Source: Batkoa obscura
Taxonomy: Eukaryota > Entomophthoromycota > Entomophthoromycetes > Entomophthorales > Batkoaceae
Assembly (NCBI GenBank): GCA_030770535.1
Contig: JASVEC010000009.1
Coordinates: 1,240,001 to 1,304,000 of the forward strand
DNA: 64,000 bases
Direction of reading: 5' to 3'
Part shown: piece by piece, positions 24,638 to 34,867 of the stretch
Numbering within the stretch: position 1 is the first letter of the stretch
How the letters are laid out: each line of letters opens with the position of its first letter
Notes under the pieces: generated by a model
Seen by the model: only the letters and a program-made list of their open reading frames with translations
The model's database searches: none
What the model was told of the DNA's origin: nothing
Made by a program: the position numbers and the translations under genes

Positions 24638-26409
24638 TATAAAAACTGGATAAGTTAAAACTTAGAAATTGCTAATGCCTCTTTTTATATAATTTATCTT
24701 ATTGTCTTATATAGTAATTGTAATTGTAATTAATTAATTTTATATTTAATTTTAATTTTAATTTATAGCTTTTTGATTTGCTTTTAAATTAAGTAATTAT
24801 ACAGTAAAGTTTGTTAATAAATTCTAAATGACAGTAACTGCACTAGTAATAATAACAAAACCATTATCAAGCTATCACCATTTCAACCAGCTGTAGCTTC
24901 AATAAATATATCATACTTTTTGAATTATATATTTGAAAATTCATCTTTAGCTTCTAGCTTCTAACAATGAACCAAGTATCTATTTAATTTCGACCATCCG
25001 CTAGCTAACGTTAATTTTACTAATCAATAAGCTATAATGTTGGACCGATTTGAAGCTTGGCACTTAGATTTTTATTCCCAAATGAAAAGCTAAGAAGTGC
25101 TTATTTAAATTTAAACAGCTATATGTTTAAATTTTGTATTACTGATTCAAATTGCCTTTTTAGTAGTAAAGAATGACTTACTCATAAAATACATTAGATG
25201 AGTAGTTTAAAATAACACAATGTAATATCATTAATTATAATATACTATTAGTTATATAGTTCCTATATTAAAATACTTATCGTATAAACATTAAGTCATT
25301 TCATAATATTAAGGGGAATTCTTTATGTTTTGAATAACTATGTAAATATTTTTAATAAGAGATATATTAAATTATTCTTGTGTGAACTCCGAATGAAGTT
25401 TACGACTTTGAGTAAAAAAGAATACTAATAGCTATCAAATATTGGGCTATTAGTAGCAATGAACTTGTAATGAAGAATATATTTCAAATAAAAGATAAGG
25501 TTGGGAATTACAATGTTAAGATTTATTTACTATCTTCAAATTCCTATTGTTTTATTAATACCAATGTGTTCTTTGGTTGAATATAATGTATTAAAAATTA
25601 ACTGTAGTCCTCTTTAAAATATAAAATTTCAAGTCTATTATCGTTAAATAATTTAATCAGATTTAAATAATAAATATGAAAAAAATCAAATTATAATATT
25701 AAGTATTTCTCATATGTTGCATAGTATAAGGATTAAAACTACTTTAAAAGATAAAAAATTGAGTACATAAACTATAAAATAAAGCTCTTACAATCATGTT
25801 AGTTTTTTGTAGGTTAGTATGAAACACTACAGGTTACCTGGAATTTGACTTCTCAATCTTAAAATAACTTTATTTCATTTTTTATTAAAAATTTACGCTA
25901 GTAGTACTATAATAAATAAACAAGAAGACATAAAATTTTATCAAAAACTGATGAAAAATCATTTTTAAGTACCCTTTTAAATTAGTGTTGGCATATAATT
26001 ATAGTCGTACTATTATTATAGATAAATAACATTCAATTTTATATCAATTTTATATTTGAAAACTTTAGATAGACTACGATTTAGACGCAAATTAACCAAT
26101 CAAGATTAAATGCATAGGAAATCGAATTTTTTTGACTTGCTTGAGAAATAATACCAAAATTAGCGTTGGATAAACCCTCTCTTACCATCTAAAGGGATTC
26201 ATCTTCGAAACTTAAATCACCGATTAACGGAATAGTGACGAGGCAAAGGTACTATAAGAAACTAAACATAGATACATCCATCAAAAATTTAGAACTAGAA
26301 TCAATGATAGATATAATTAATTATACAAAAAGCACAACTTTTAGAAACAAAGAGATTTTAAAATTATATAAATGATGAACCTAACATAAAATTAAAGAAA
26401 CTAGTAAAA
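24638..26409. other. Intergenic, no gene seen; RPS10 promoter at its end
   Basis: About 1.8 kb. Mostly featureless AT-rich DNA. A slightly GC-richer patch (about 26140-26250) lies 160-270 bases before the RPS10 start and contains TAAACCCTCTC, which could be a promoter element; not assigned. Confidence 0.4.
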
Positions 26410-27018
26410 ATGCTTATTCCACAGACCAACCGTAAACTCATTTATGAAACTCTTTTCAAAGGTAATTTAGATTATCAAAAAAGAGGAGAATGTTACTAAT
26501 TTAAATAGAGGGTGTCCTTGTTGCCAAAAAGGATTATGATGCCCCTCGCCATCAAGACATTAATGTCCCAAATCTCCACGTCATTAAGGCTCTCCAATCC
26601 TTAGATTCTCGTGGTTACGTTAAGACCAGATTCTCATGGCAATATTATTATTACTCTCTTACTGATGAGGGTATTAATTATCTCCGTGAATATCTTCACC
26701 TTCCGGAATCCATTGTTCCAGCTACCCACAAAAAAGTTGAACGTCCAACTCAAGTTCGTTCAAGTGGACAAAGTAAGAATCTTGATTTAATTGACTTAGA
26801 TTTTTTTATTTATATTTTAGACTGGGACGGTGAACGTGGTCACCGCGGTGATCGTGATGATTATCGTCGTCGTGATGATGGTGCTAAAAAAGAAGGTGCC
26901 TCTGGTGACTTCAAGCCAGAATTCGTAAGATTATTTTTCAGCAGATATAACATTAAATACTAACTTGTATTAGCGTGGTGGATTTGGACGTGGTCGCGCT
27001 CCTCGCACTGAAAACTAA
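26410..27018 (+). CDS. RPS10: 40S ribosomal protein eS10
   Basis: Small-subunit protein with a winged-helix fold, near the mRNA entry side. The ATG at 26410 opens [13 protein letters not shown]. The intron after LFK joins to [13 protein letters not shown]. The next exon gives [33 protein letters not shown] and [17 protein letters not shown], all near-invariant in eS10. Two more short exons give the arginine/glycine-rich tail ending [14 protein letters not shown]. Length about 150 residues as expected. Codons favour GGT, CGT, GTT and GCT, unlike the AT-saturated usage of nearby hypothetical genes, consistent with high expression. Confidence 0.95.
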
Positions 27019-27646
27019 TAAATAATTTAAAAAGGTTTACTTTAATTCACGAAATATATTTATAGGGTTTGTATAAAAGGAATTTTAAAGTTTTTATCAA
27101 ATGATGTAAAGTGAATAGTATTTCTTATTAGTTTATTTTAGAGAGTAATAAGATGAAATGAGATTTAAATAAGCTTATTTGAGGAATAGAAATATTTAGG
27201 ATCAATAATTGAGTTTATATAAGGTCATATATGTATTTAAAATTCAGTATCAAGTCAATTGTTAAATAGTATTTTATGTTCCATTTATAAAGTATAAGAA
27301 CTGTAATAAATAATAGGATTCGAATATTTATTTAGACAAAGGCAATACTTTTATAAAAAAAGAGCAATATCAAAACTAATGTTTAGTTGTATTATGATAT
27401 TAATAAATTAAGTGTTTGTTGGACTAATCTATATAAGTTAATTTAACCAAGAGCGAGCATTAGCCTCCTTCAATAAAATGAGTTTTAAAAATGGATTAAA
27501 TAAAGCTTTTTTAATTAAAGATATTATTTTTTATAAAATGCATAGATATACGTTTTGGACTATGCTAAGCTTATATTTTATATTTGACTAATTTTTATAG
27601 AATCTGTATTTTATAAAATAGACAGGACACTGAAAAGGAGATATAT

Positions 27647-27742
27647 GGGGATGTATTTTTTTGTTTGAAATCTACTAACACATTTTCCACTCAAATAGTG
27701 CTCAAAAAATGGAAAAAGTAATGAAGCTAAAAAAACATCCCC
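27647..27742 (+). mobile_element. Miniature inverted-repeat element (GGGGATG family), copy 2
   Basis: 96-base copy running from GGGGATGTATTTTT to AAAACATCCCC. Same core as copy 1 (CTCAAATAGTGCTCAAA). ATATAT precedes it and ATG follows. Confidence 0.88.
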
Positions 27743-28024
27743 ATGTTTAGATTAAACATAATATAATATGATAACAATAGTTGACAGATTCAATTTGAAT
27801 CATTCAAAAAGTTTACTCGAAATTTAATAATATCCAATCTAAGAAATGCTGTATAGATCATATTTTTGTTCCAAGAGTTTAACTATTAATATTTTATTTT
27901 AATTTTTATAAAAAATAAACAAAATATTGAAACAATAAGTATACCATATTAAATTCTGTATTGTATAACTTATTTTTTGTATTAAAATTAATAGGATCCT
28001 TTTATCTACTTTCACCATGACATG

Positions 28025-28121
28025 AGGGTGTTTTTTTTGGCTTCATTACTTTTTCCATCTTTTAAGCGCTATTTGAGTAGAAAATTGTTAGTGAAATTCT
28101 TAAACATAAAAATACATCCCC
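28025..28121 (-). mobile_element. Miniature inverted-repeat element (GGGGATG family), copy 3
   Basis: 97-base copy in the opposite orientation, from AGGGTGTTTTTTTTGG to AATACATCCCC. The core TTTTAAGCGCTATTTGAG is present. Confidence 0.88.
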
Positions 28122-28275
28122 ACATCTAATCTACAACAGATAGCTAAAAAATAAACTTATAAAATCAAAAAAACAAACTCAAATTCTCAATTCAATACTA
28201 CTTTTTTAATAATTGAAATAATACTGATCATAGTCATAATAATACCAAGCTCGAAAATTCATAACAAAAAAGCTA

Positions 28276-28349
28276 TGCTTCAGCCCAGGTTCGAACTGGA
28301 GACCTTCACCTTGTAAGGGTGACGTGATAACCAACTACACTACCGAAGC
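28276..28349 (-). tRNA. tRNA-Val (anticodon TAC)
   Basis: 74-base cloverleaf on the minus strand. Acceptor GCTTCGG pairs with CTGAAGC (one G-T), D-arm GTGTAGTTGGTTATCAC, anticodon loop CTTACAA between TCACC and GGTGA, T-arm CCAGTTCGAACCTGG, discriminator A. A T6 run 4 bases downstream is the Pol III terminator. An identical gene lies inverted at 34188. Confidence 0.96.
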
Positions 28350-28612
28350 AACCCGGTTGGTATGGTGGGTGGAAAAAGGATTTTAAATTACAAGTTCTTG
28401 AGTAATATAAATAATAATTAAATTGAGATTATACTATGACAATAATTAAAAAATAAAAACAAAATGAATATTCAAAAAGATGTATATATATTATAAAGAA
28501 AAAAAAGCGGCAAATCCCCAAGGAGTAGAAGCCAAAGTACCTCAAAAATAAGCGAAAGAAAAAAGTAGTAACTAATGCTAAATAAATATCCGACCCAGCT
28601 AACGAATAGCTT

Positions 28613-28645
28613 TGTAAGTTAACTTTAACTTTAACTTTAACTTTC
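28613..28645. repeat. Hexamer repeat (TTAACT)n
   Basis: About four copies of TTAACT/AACTTT overlap the stop codon of the BED-finger gene, so the stop TAA sits in the first repeat unit. Confidence 0.6.
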
Positions 28646-29416
28646 ATTTTCAAACGTGACAAATTGAAACCCATCTCTAGCTCTACTCCTTCTTTTTTTA
28701 CCTCTTTCTTTTAGACTATTGGTGATTGGTAAAATGGGTTGCATCATTTCTTGATATTGGGTATCAAAAATGGACATACAATTTTCTTCCATTTGATTAT
28801 TTTTTAACATGGAAGTAAATAATTCCCTTAATCTTTCCCTTGAAGGTAACTGTACATTAGGACACATTAATTTTAACATATTTAAAAAAGCAGGGGATTC
28901 TAAACTAGATAAACTTAAAGAGTCTTGTAAAATCCAACGAACAATAGCTTCTTCTAATTGAGCTTCAGAATGTTGATTATTGTCCATTGTTTGTATATTA
29001 TTTAAACTTAAAAATGGATTTTCAGGTCCCTTTTGACCATTTTTTGGTATTGAAAAGATACCATGTTTTTTATTTAAATGTCGGATCAATGTATCGATTC
29101 GTGTACTGGGTTTATAAGAACGTGTACAGTTACTGCATTTGATTAAATCTTCATTTTCTTTATCAAAATAATAATACGCATTTGTTGTGTTACCTATATT
29201 CAAGCTATCTTCGTATAGACGGAATGTATGCAATTGATCTTTAGGTACGTCCATACTCGATTTTATTTGTTCTTGTGTTGGGTTACCAAGGTCATCGTCG
29301 TCTTCGTCATCATCGTCCATCTCTTCTTTGGCTCCAAAATTAAGTTTTATATCGCTTTCTTCATCATCTAAGAATAATTCATCACCCATATTGATTAAAT
29401 CTTTCATATCTTCCAT
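28637..29416 (-). CDS. BED-type zinc-finger protein, hAT-transposase-derived
   Basis: Intronless, 259 residues. Acidic N-terminus (residues 1-60). The BED-like finger near residues 94-120 has the C-x2-C ... H-x4-H pattern (CSNCTRSY to RHLNKKHG). The segment IVRWILQDSLSLSSLESPAF followed by LKLMCPNVQLPSRERLRELF is the region that joins the BED finger to the RNase-H-like core in hAT transposases. The catalytic core and the C-terminal dimerisation domain are absent, and a basic KKRRSRARDG stretch ends the protein. It shares a 260-base promoter with ATP12. This looks like a domesticated DNA-binding remnant rather than an active element, since the frame is clean. A recently truncated transposon is the alternative. 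Confidence 0.72.
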   Translation of the reverse strand: MEDMKDLINMGDELFLDDEESDIKLNFGAKEEMDDDDEDDDDLGNPTQEQIKSSMDVPKDQLHTFRLYEDSLNIGNTTNAYYYFDKENEDLIKCSNCTRSYKPSTRIDTLIRHLNKKHGIFSIPKNGQKGPENPFLSLNNIQTMDNNQHSEAQLEEAIVRWILQDSLSLSSLESPAFLNMLKLMCPNVQLPSRERLRELFTSMLKNNQMEENCMSIFDTQYQEMMQPILPITNSLKERGKKRRSRARDGFQFVTFENES

Positions 29417-29676
29417 TGTATATTTTTATTTTTTAGGTTAAATTAAGTAAAAAATTCAAAGTTGTTGATTCTCTGTTTACCCCTTGATTAGGTCTGTCAA
29501 GTTCCATTTTTATTGGTTGAATATCATGTTTTGTTTAGGTTGACAAATTTGTTGATTCGGATTGGAAGCAATTTTCTGTGGTTTTATTGGTAGAATAGAG
29601 AAATTTGAAAACTTCGATTTTTTTACAGTTTTAAAATCATTAAATATTTTTATAGATTTAATATTAATAATTCAAA
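29417..29676. promoter_or_regulatory. Bidirectional promoter BED-finger gene / ATP12 with three CCAAT boxes
   Basis: 260 bases separate the two divergent start codons. ATTGG words at 29512-29516, 29561-29565 and 29586-29590 are inverted CCAAT boxes. The ATP12 mitochondrial link fits the known role of the HAP complex on respiratory genes in fungi; binding here is inferred. Confidence 0.5.
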
Positions 29677-30844
29677 ATGTTCAGATTAATCAATAGAAAT
29701 AGAACTAATTTGATACCAGCCAAGAGATCGTTTACTACCATTAGTGGTTTATTGGAAAAACAAGATGTCCATTATGACGCTTCAATGAGAAGTAATATTT
29801 TATATTAGCTAATTAGATTAAATATAATATTTTATATTTAGAAATTGAAAAATTAAAACAGAGATTTTGGAAAGAAGTACAAATTGAAACTGGTAAAGGT
29901 AAAATAATTTAAACGTATATAATAAATAAAGGAAGTAAAACAGTAACAATAAAATCTAGATGGTTATCACATCTGTTTAGATCATCGTAAAGTAAAGACG
30001 CCTGCTGGAGCCCCTTTAACAATTCCATTAAATCGACCCAGCTTTGCACATTTAGCAGTATTAGAATGGCATTCTCAAGAAAAAGCACTGAAACCTCATT
30101 CTTTACCATTGGTAAGTTGCTATTTATTATATAAAAATAATTTAGTTTATAAATTAAATATAGACTTCGTTAGCAGCTCGAGCACAAGATGGTATGCAAA
30201 TAGAAGACAATAGGCACCAAGCTATGAAGGAATTATTGAAATATTTAAATACGGATTCTTTATGGTAATTATTTGATAAATGAAACTGAATTTAAAATAA
30301 TATATACATATATATTAGTTGTCAATTACCTCACCCAGAAAAATTAGTTCGATTGCAAGATCAATATTATACCCCGATTTTGGATTGGATTAAAAAAGAA
30401 TATGGTTTGATACTAAATGTATCTAAAGATATATTATCGAATAGTCAACCGGATAATGTTAAAACTGGGTTAAGAGATTTGGTTTTGGAATTTGATCCTT
30501 TAGAATTAGCTGGTAGTTATTAGTTTATTTAATTATTTAATTAAGCTAATATTTAATATTATTTTTATTACAGCTTTTGAACGTGCTTGTATATCTACCA
30601 AATCTTATTTGATTGCATTAGCTTTACTTAAAAAACAAATTTCAGTCGAAGAAGCTGCTCAAGCCGCTCATGTGGAAATTAATTTTCAAATTGAACAATG
30701 GGGCATGGTGGAAGATAGTAATATTCAATTTAATTTTATGTTCTTACATTAAATTAATCGTTTTTATTTTTAGCTCATGATTTAGATTACCATTTACTTC
30801 GAACTATGTTAGCTTCTTCAGCTATGGCTACTACTAAAGATTAA
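29677..30844 (+). CDS. ATP12: ATP12, mitochondrial F1-ATPase alpha-subunit chaperone
   Basis: Assembly factor that protects F1 alpha before alpha3-beta3 formation. The start at 29677 gives MFRLINRNRTNLIPAKRSF, a basic presequence. Successive short exons give KLKQRFWKEVQIE, the conserved GYHLCLDHRKVKTPAG, AVLEWHSQ, TSLAARAQDG, LRDLVLEFDPLELA and FERACISTKSYLIALALL, ending in EEAAQAAHVEINFQIEQWG and DYHLLRTML. These match ATP12/ATPAF2 throughout. Six or seven exons with introns of about 55-85 bases. Stop at 30842-30844. Confidence 0.93.
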
Positions 30845-31109
30845 AAAAAGCTCTATTACTTGTAATTTTAGTTGTTATCATTTGAATTATAATAGAATAA
30901 TAGTATTCAATTGGTTGATAGAGTTGTTTTTGTATTTTGATATTTATTATAAGTTAAAAAGTTGTAAATATGTTAATGTTTTAAAATTATTTATTAATTT
31001 AATGTTATCTAATATTATAACGAGTGCTATAAATGAGGGGTCAAAATATTCAAATGAAAAAAATCATGTAAAAGATGGTATGAAAAAAAAGAGATGAGAA
31101 ATTGAGTCC

Positions 31110-31645
31110 TTAAATCACAGTAGTAGCAATGATAGGGGTGGCTACATTATAATAACCTAAGTAAAGGGAATTAGTAGCAAAAGGAACAATGTATAGACCT
31201 AATAAAGCTAAAGAGATAAGAATCCAAAGAGCAAAGGTAATAGAAGAATGACCAGTATAATGGAAAACAGTCATAAAGAATAAAGAAAACATAATGATTA
31301 AGGAAAAGATATCTCCTGCAGTTCGATTACCTTGACCAAAACAATTAAAAATTACACCAACGGATAAAAGTAAAAATCCATCTAATAATGTTCTCTCTGC
31401 TGCTATGGCTGCGCGGAAACGGGCATGCTATAAATAAAGGGTTAAAATTAGACTATTAAAGTTTGTACTAGTTTAATTACCTGAGTTGCAGATACATTGG
31501 CTGCTTCAGCTTCAGTTGTATTCGTATTTTCGGTTGGCTTTGAGGCATTAAATTGAAAGAATCGTAAGGCAAAAGAAGATATAAACCATAATAAAAATAC
31601 TACAAAGACTGAACTAAATTGAATGATATAATCGTGTTGAAACAT
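31110..31645 (-). CDS. Small integral membrane protein, four predicted helices
   Basis: Exons 31481-31645 and 31110-31427 join in frame to 160 residues. Predicted membrane segments: near residues 8-30 (FSSVFVVFLLWFISSFALRF), 70-87 (LLLSVGVIFNCF), 93-112 (IFSLIIMFSLFFMTVF) and 119-140 (FALWILISLALLGLYIV). A charged loop HARFRAAIAAERTLLDG after the first segment looks conserved-type. No signature I recognise. It converges on ATP12 (265 bases between stops). An organelle-membrane location is possible but not shown. Confidence 0.75.
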
Positions 31646-32420
31646 AGTGAATAGCTAATATATATTAATATAATGGAACCTAGTTGATAGATAAATGTAT
31701 AAAAATAAATCTAGAAAAAGAAATTAAGTTTATAAATTAAAAATTAAGATTATTTATATAGATTTGAGATTCAATTTTGTTATATTAAATCTTTTTTTCC
31801 GTACCTTTTTTAGTACTCGGACTTTTATTTTAAACTATAATTTTTTTTAACAGTTAGTTATTTACTTTATTTAAATAAGCTTTATTTTTCCTTTGTTTGA
31901 GAGTTGAAATTTTTTTCAAAAAAAAGATATTTTTTAGATCCTCTTATAATAACGTTAAATTCCACTATTATTTTTTTGTTGATACAATAATGATTGTATT
32001 TATTAGTTAAAATAGTTATTATTTTATAGAATTGATACTAAGTGGAAGTGTTTCATAATTCATTAAATTATATTAACTAAGTTTCTTTTAAATTCCCGCT
32101 ATTTAATTTATTTTAATGAAAAAATAATACATCAAAATTGAAAACAATCATTTATATTATTATTAATAAAACATAAACACTAAAATTCAGCATTATTATT
32201 TAAAATCCATATAATATAGTAATATTTAAAAAACAGCAATGATTATTTTAATTATTTTAATTATTTTAATTTCAGTTAAAATTCAATTTAGTTTATCTTT
32301 AGCTACCGTTACTTAATTCTTTTCAACAAACCAACAATTAAAAAAAATGAGTATATATTACTATTAAAAAGCTAACACTTTTATTTTCAAAACCTGAATT
32401 CCTTATCATCATAAACCCCA
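31646..32420. other. Intergenic, divergent promoter
   Basis: 775 bases upstream of both the membrane-protein gene and the single-module secreted gene. Very AT-rich with no repeat copy or gene seen. ATTATTTTAATTATTTTAAT near 32243 is a small tandem repeat. Confidence 0.4.
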
Positions 32421-32672
32421 ATGAACCCATTACTGTTACTTACATTTACATTAAACATAGTCTCTGCAGCCACTCTACTCGTTGGTGGTGGTATATGTCC
32501 AAATAAGGAAGATACTTGTACTACTTCAGACAATCAAAAATTTACTAAAGGAGCACCAAACACCCCATTATGTTGGTATAAATTTGATGAAAATGATACA
32601 TTTAGTTGTAGATATAGTTCAGATGGTATATGTATGGAAGGTATGGGGGAAGTTAATTTTAACAATTGTTAA
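32421..32672 (+). CDS. Secreted single-module six-cysteine protein
   Basis: 83 residues, intronless. Residues 1-17 (MNPLLLLTFTLNIVSAA) form a clear signal peptide. The rest is one copy of the module found 18 times in the gene at 12727: ICP, DTC, TPLCW, FSC, ICMEG and NNC give C1 to C6 in the same order and similar spacing. It belongs to the short subtype (TPxCW). It has no linker, repeat or membrane anchor, so this may be a free secreted domain. It converges on a GPI-type gene, 92 bases apart. Function unknown; small secreted cysteine-rich proteins in fungi are often surface or effector proteins, which is only an analogy. Confidence 0.88.
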   Translation: MNPLLLLTFTLNIVSAATLLVGGGICPNKEDTCTTSDNQKFTKGAPNTPLCWYKFDENDTFSCRYSSDGICMEGMGEVNFNNC

Positions 32673-32764
32673 TTTATTATTTTAGAATAAAAGCATAATA
32701 AAAAATAAAATTTATTAAAAAGATAATTTTAAATTTATTATACAAAATAAAAATAAATAAATGT

Positions 32765-33581
32765 TTAAATAGATGGTAGCAGTAATAAACCCCAAATAAC
32801 TCCAACACAATATACTAAATAATTACTAATAATTATATTACCCTTTGAATTATTAACTACATTTGTTTTCTTTTTAGAAAATGTAACAAAAGTCACATCA
32901 CTTTCTTTACTCTTTTTACTTAATGAGGTAGGTGCACTTGGTAATGTTACATTTGAGGGTACTAATAATACACCTGGTTGTCCAACACATTCTGTATAGC
33001 ATTTAAGCATTTCCGATGGATTTGAATCTGCTAATCCTTTACAGGCACTTTTACATTTACTATCCTCTACTTTCGATGAACTAGAGCCACTCTCTTTACT
33101 ATTTTGATCCGTTACTTTAGTAGGACCTGGAGTCGGACTGTTATTATTGTTATTATTTTGATTATTATTTTGATTATTATTGTTATTATTATTATCGTTG
33201 CTATTTTGATTCTCATTAATATTCATATTATTAACATTATTCATACTTGATGGTTTTGATTCAAATATACTTGGTTTGTTTAATGAAGAAGTAGGTAATA
33301 AATCATTTTTTTCACCTTTAGAAGTAGATACTAAGACTGGTTTAGGTAATATATCGTTATTTATTAATTCTAAATCATCACTTATCCTATCATTTGATCT
33401 ATTATTGTTACTATTATGATTCCCTCTCTCTTTATTTTCTATTGTGTCTATTGAATCTATTATGATATTAGTTTAGATTATATATTAATTTATTAAATAG
33501 AATAATATTACCTAAAGAACTCATATTTTGTCTTAAAGCGGAGTAGATTAAAATATAGAAATGCAAATAAATTAATCTCAT
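32765..33581 (-). CDS. Putative GPI-anchored, Asn-rich protein with a CxxxC pair
   Basis: The ATG at 33579-33581 opens MRLIYLHFYILIYSALRQ, a likely signal peptide. An intron about 55 bases long follows MSSL, then an open exon runs to the stop at 32765-32767. The middle is asparagine- and serine-rich low complexity (about 33140-33250). The only folded-looking part is SKCKSACKG to MLKCYTECVG, a C-x3-C ... C-x3-C pair typical of a small helical hairpin. The C-terminus is a hydrophobic segment (IIISNYLVYCVGVIWGLLLL) after small polar residues (NNSKGN), as in GPI signals. Probably a cell-surface protein. No named family recognised. Confidence 0.78.
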
Positions 33582-34187
33582 TGTTTAATAGAATATAAAA
33601 ATATTTTAATTAAAAATTAAAGAAAAAATAATCATACTTTTATTTATTATTTATATACATTTAATAAAAGTTATCTTAAAACTAAATTTTACCTTCTATT
33701 TCGTTTCATTTATAAATTTTAATTTGATTATTGTTAGTATTTTATTTGAAATGCTCCTTTTGTATTTTTTGAAACAAACTTAGACTGGCATTGAGTACTA
33801 GTTATTTTGAAAAAATCATTTTTTAAACAATGTCATTTTCATTATACTTTTCTATTTTAATAATTAATTTTTAAAATTAATTGATTATTGATTAATACTG
33901 TTATAAATAATTCATAATAATATAAGTTAAAAATTTAATATAAAGTTAAAAATAACTATTGAATAGATCATTGTTAATCCCTGAACTAGTTTTTAAAATC
34001 AATACTTCATCCATTATTAATTTAGAAACCGACAAAACACCCCCTAAAAAAATCGAAAGTACTTCAATAATACTTACCTTCAACTACAACAGTCGAATAA
34101 TTAACATCAATATTAACCTCAAATACTCATTATCTTTTATTTGTTTATTTTTTTAAATATTTTATTATAGTTATATACTAGCAAGTT
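33582..34187. other. Intergenic, no gene seen
   Basis: About 600 bases of AT-rich DNA between the GPI-type gene and tRNA-Val. A 65-residue open frame at 33959 has no protein-like composition and is not called. Confidence 0.4.
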
Positions 34188-34261
34188 GCTTCGGTAGTGT
34201 AGTTGGTTATCACGTCACCCTTACAAGGTGAAGGTCTCCAGTTCGAACCTGGGCTGAAGCA
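34188..34261 (+). tRNA. tRNA-Val (anticodon TAC), inverted duplicate
   Basis: Identical in sequence to the gene at 28276-28349 but on the other strand. About 21 bases of 3' flank are shared, through the T6 terminator and TTATGAATTT. Same cloverleaf and discriminator A. Confidence 0.96.
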
Positions 34262-34416
34262 TAGCTTTTTTGTTATGAATTTCCTTTTTATTTAAAAACA
34301 GTTTTTCTAAAACATTATAAAATTTATTATTTATATTGTTTGATAGAATTTGATACGTTAAATATAATAGTTTAGTAAAAAAGGCTAAAATTTTCTAATA
34401 AATACCTATTTATATA

Positions 34417-34497
34417 TTTAAGAATTTTACTAACAATCTTTCCACTGAAATAGCGCTTAAAAAATTGAAAAAATAATGAAACAAAAAAAACACCCCC
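34417..34497 (+). mobile_element. Miniature element (GGGGATG family), copy 4, truncated at one end
   Basis: About 80 bases matching from TTTAAGAATTTTACTAACAA to AACACCCCCA. The GGGGATG end is missing or decayed. Confidence 0.75.
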
Positions 34498-34639
34498 ATA
34501 TCTTCATATCGATATGTTTTAAATGACAATTGTGATATTTTAAATTAACTTTCAATTTATAACTATAATTTATAGTGTTTTAAAAAATTCATGTTCTTGT
34601 TTTGGTTGATTCTTATTAAAACAAATTGGAAACAAAAGT

Positions 34640-34711
34640 GGGCTCAGCAGGGAATTGAACCCTGGACCTCTCGCACCCAAAGCGAGAATCATACCACTAG
34701 ACCACTAAGCC
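34640..34711 (-). tRNA. tRNA-Pro (anticodon TGG)
   Basis: 72-base cloverleaf on the minus strand: acceptor GGCTTAG with CTGAGCC, anticodon loop TTTGGGT between TCTCGC and GCGAGA, T-loop GGGTTCAATTCCC, discriminator C. An identical copy lies at 39622, same orientation. Confidence 0.95.
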
Positions 34712-34867
34712 ATTGAAAACTATCTTAAAAATAATTTATAAAGTATAAATATCTAATCTTTATTTTCAAAGCAATTCAATAGTTTATGAAAACTCAATCT
34801 ATTTAAACTATACAAACTAAAAGTCAATTTTATTTCTTTTTAAACTAAGTCCAACTTTTAAAACGAA

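Larger units (their letters stand above)
27019..28275. other. Intergenic with two miniature elements
   Basis: 1.26 kb downstream of RPS10. Holds element copies at 27647 (plus) and 28025 (minus), an inverted pair about 280 bases apart. Nothing else recognised. Confidence 0.5.

Noticed and set aside
28429-28674. Minus-strand 81-residue open frame
   Set aside because: Starts inside the BED-finger gene in another frame and runs through the hexamer repeat; low-complexity Val-Lys and Phe runs.
30882-31097. Plus-strand 71-residue open frame
   Set aside because: Asn/Ile/Leu/Lys-only composition typical of translated AT-rich 3' flank.
33959-34156. Plus-strand 65-residue open frame
   Set aside because: No protein-like pattern; intergenic AT-rich DNA.
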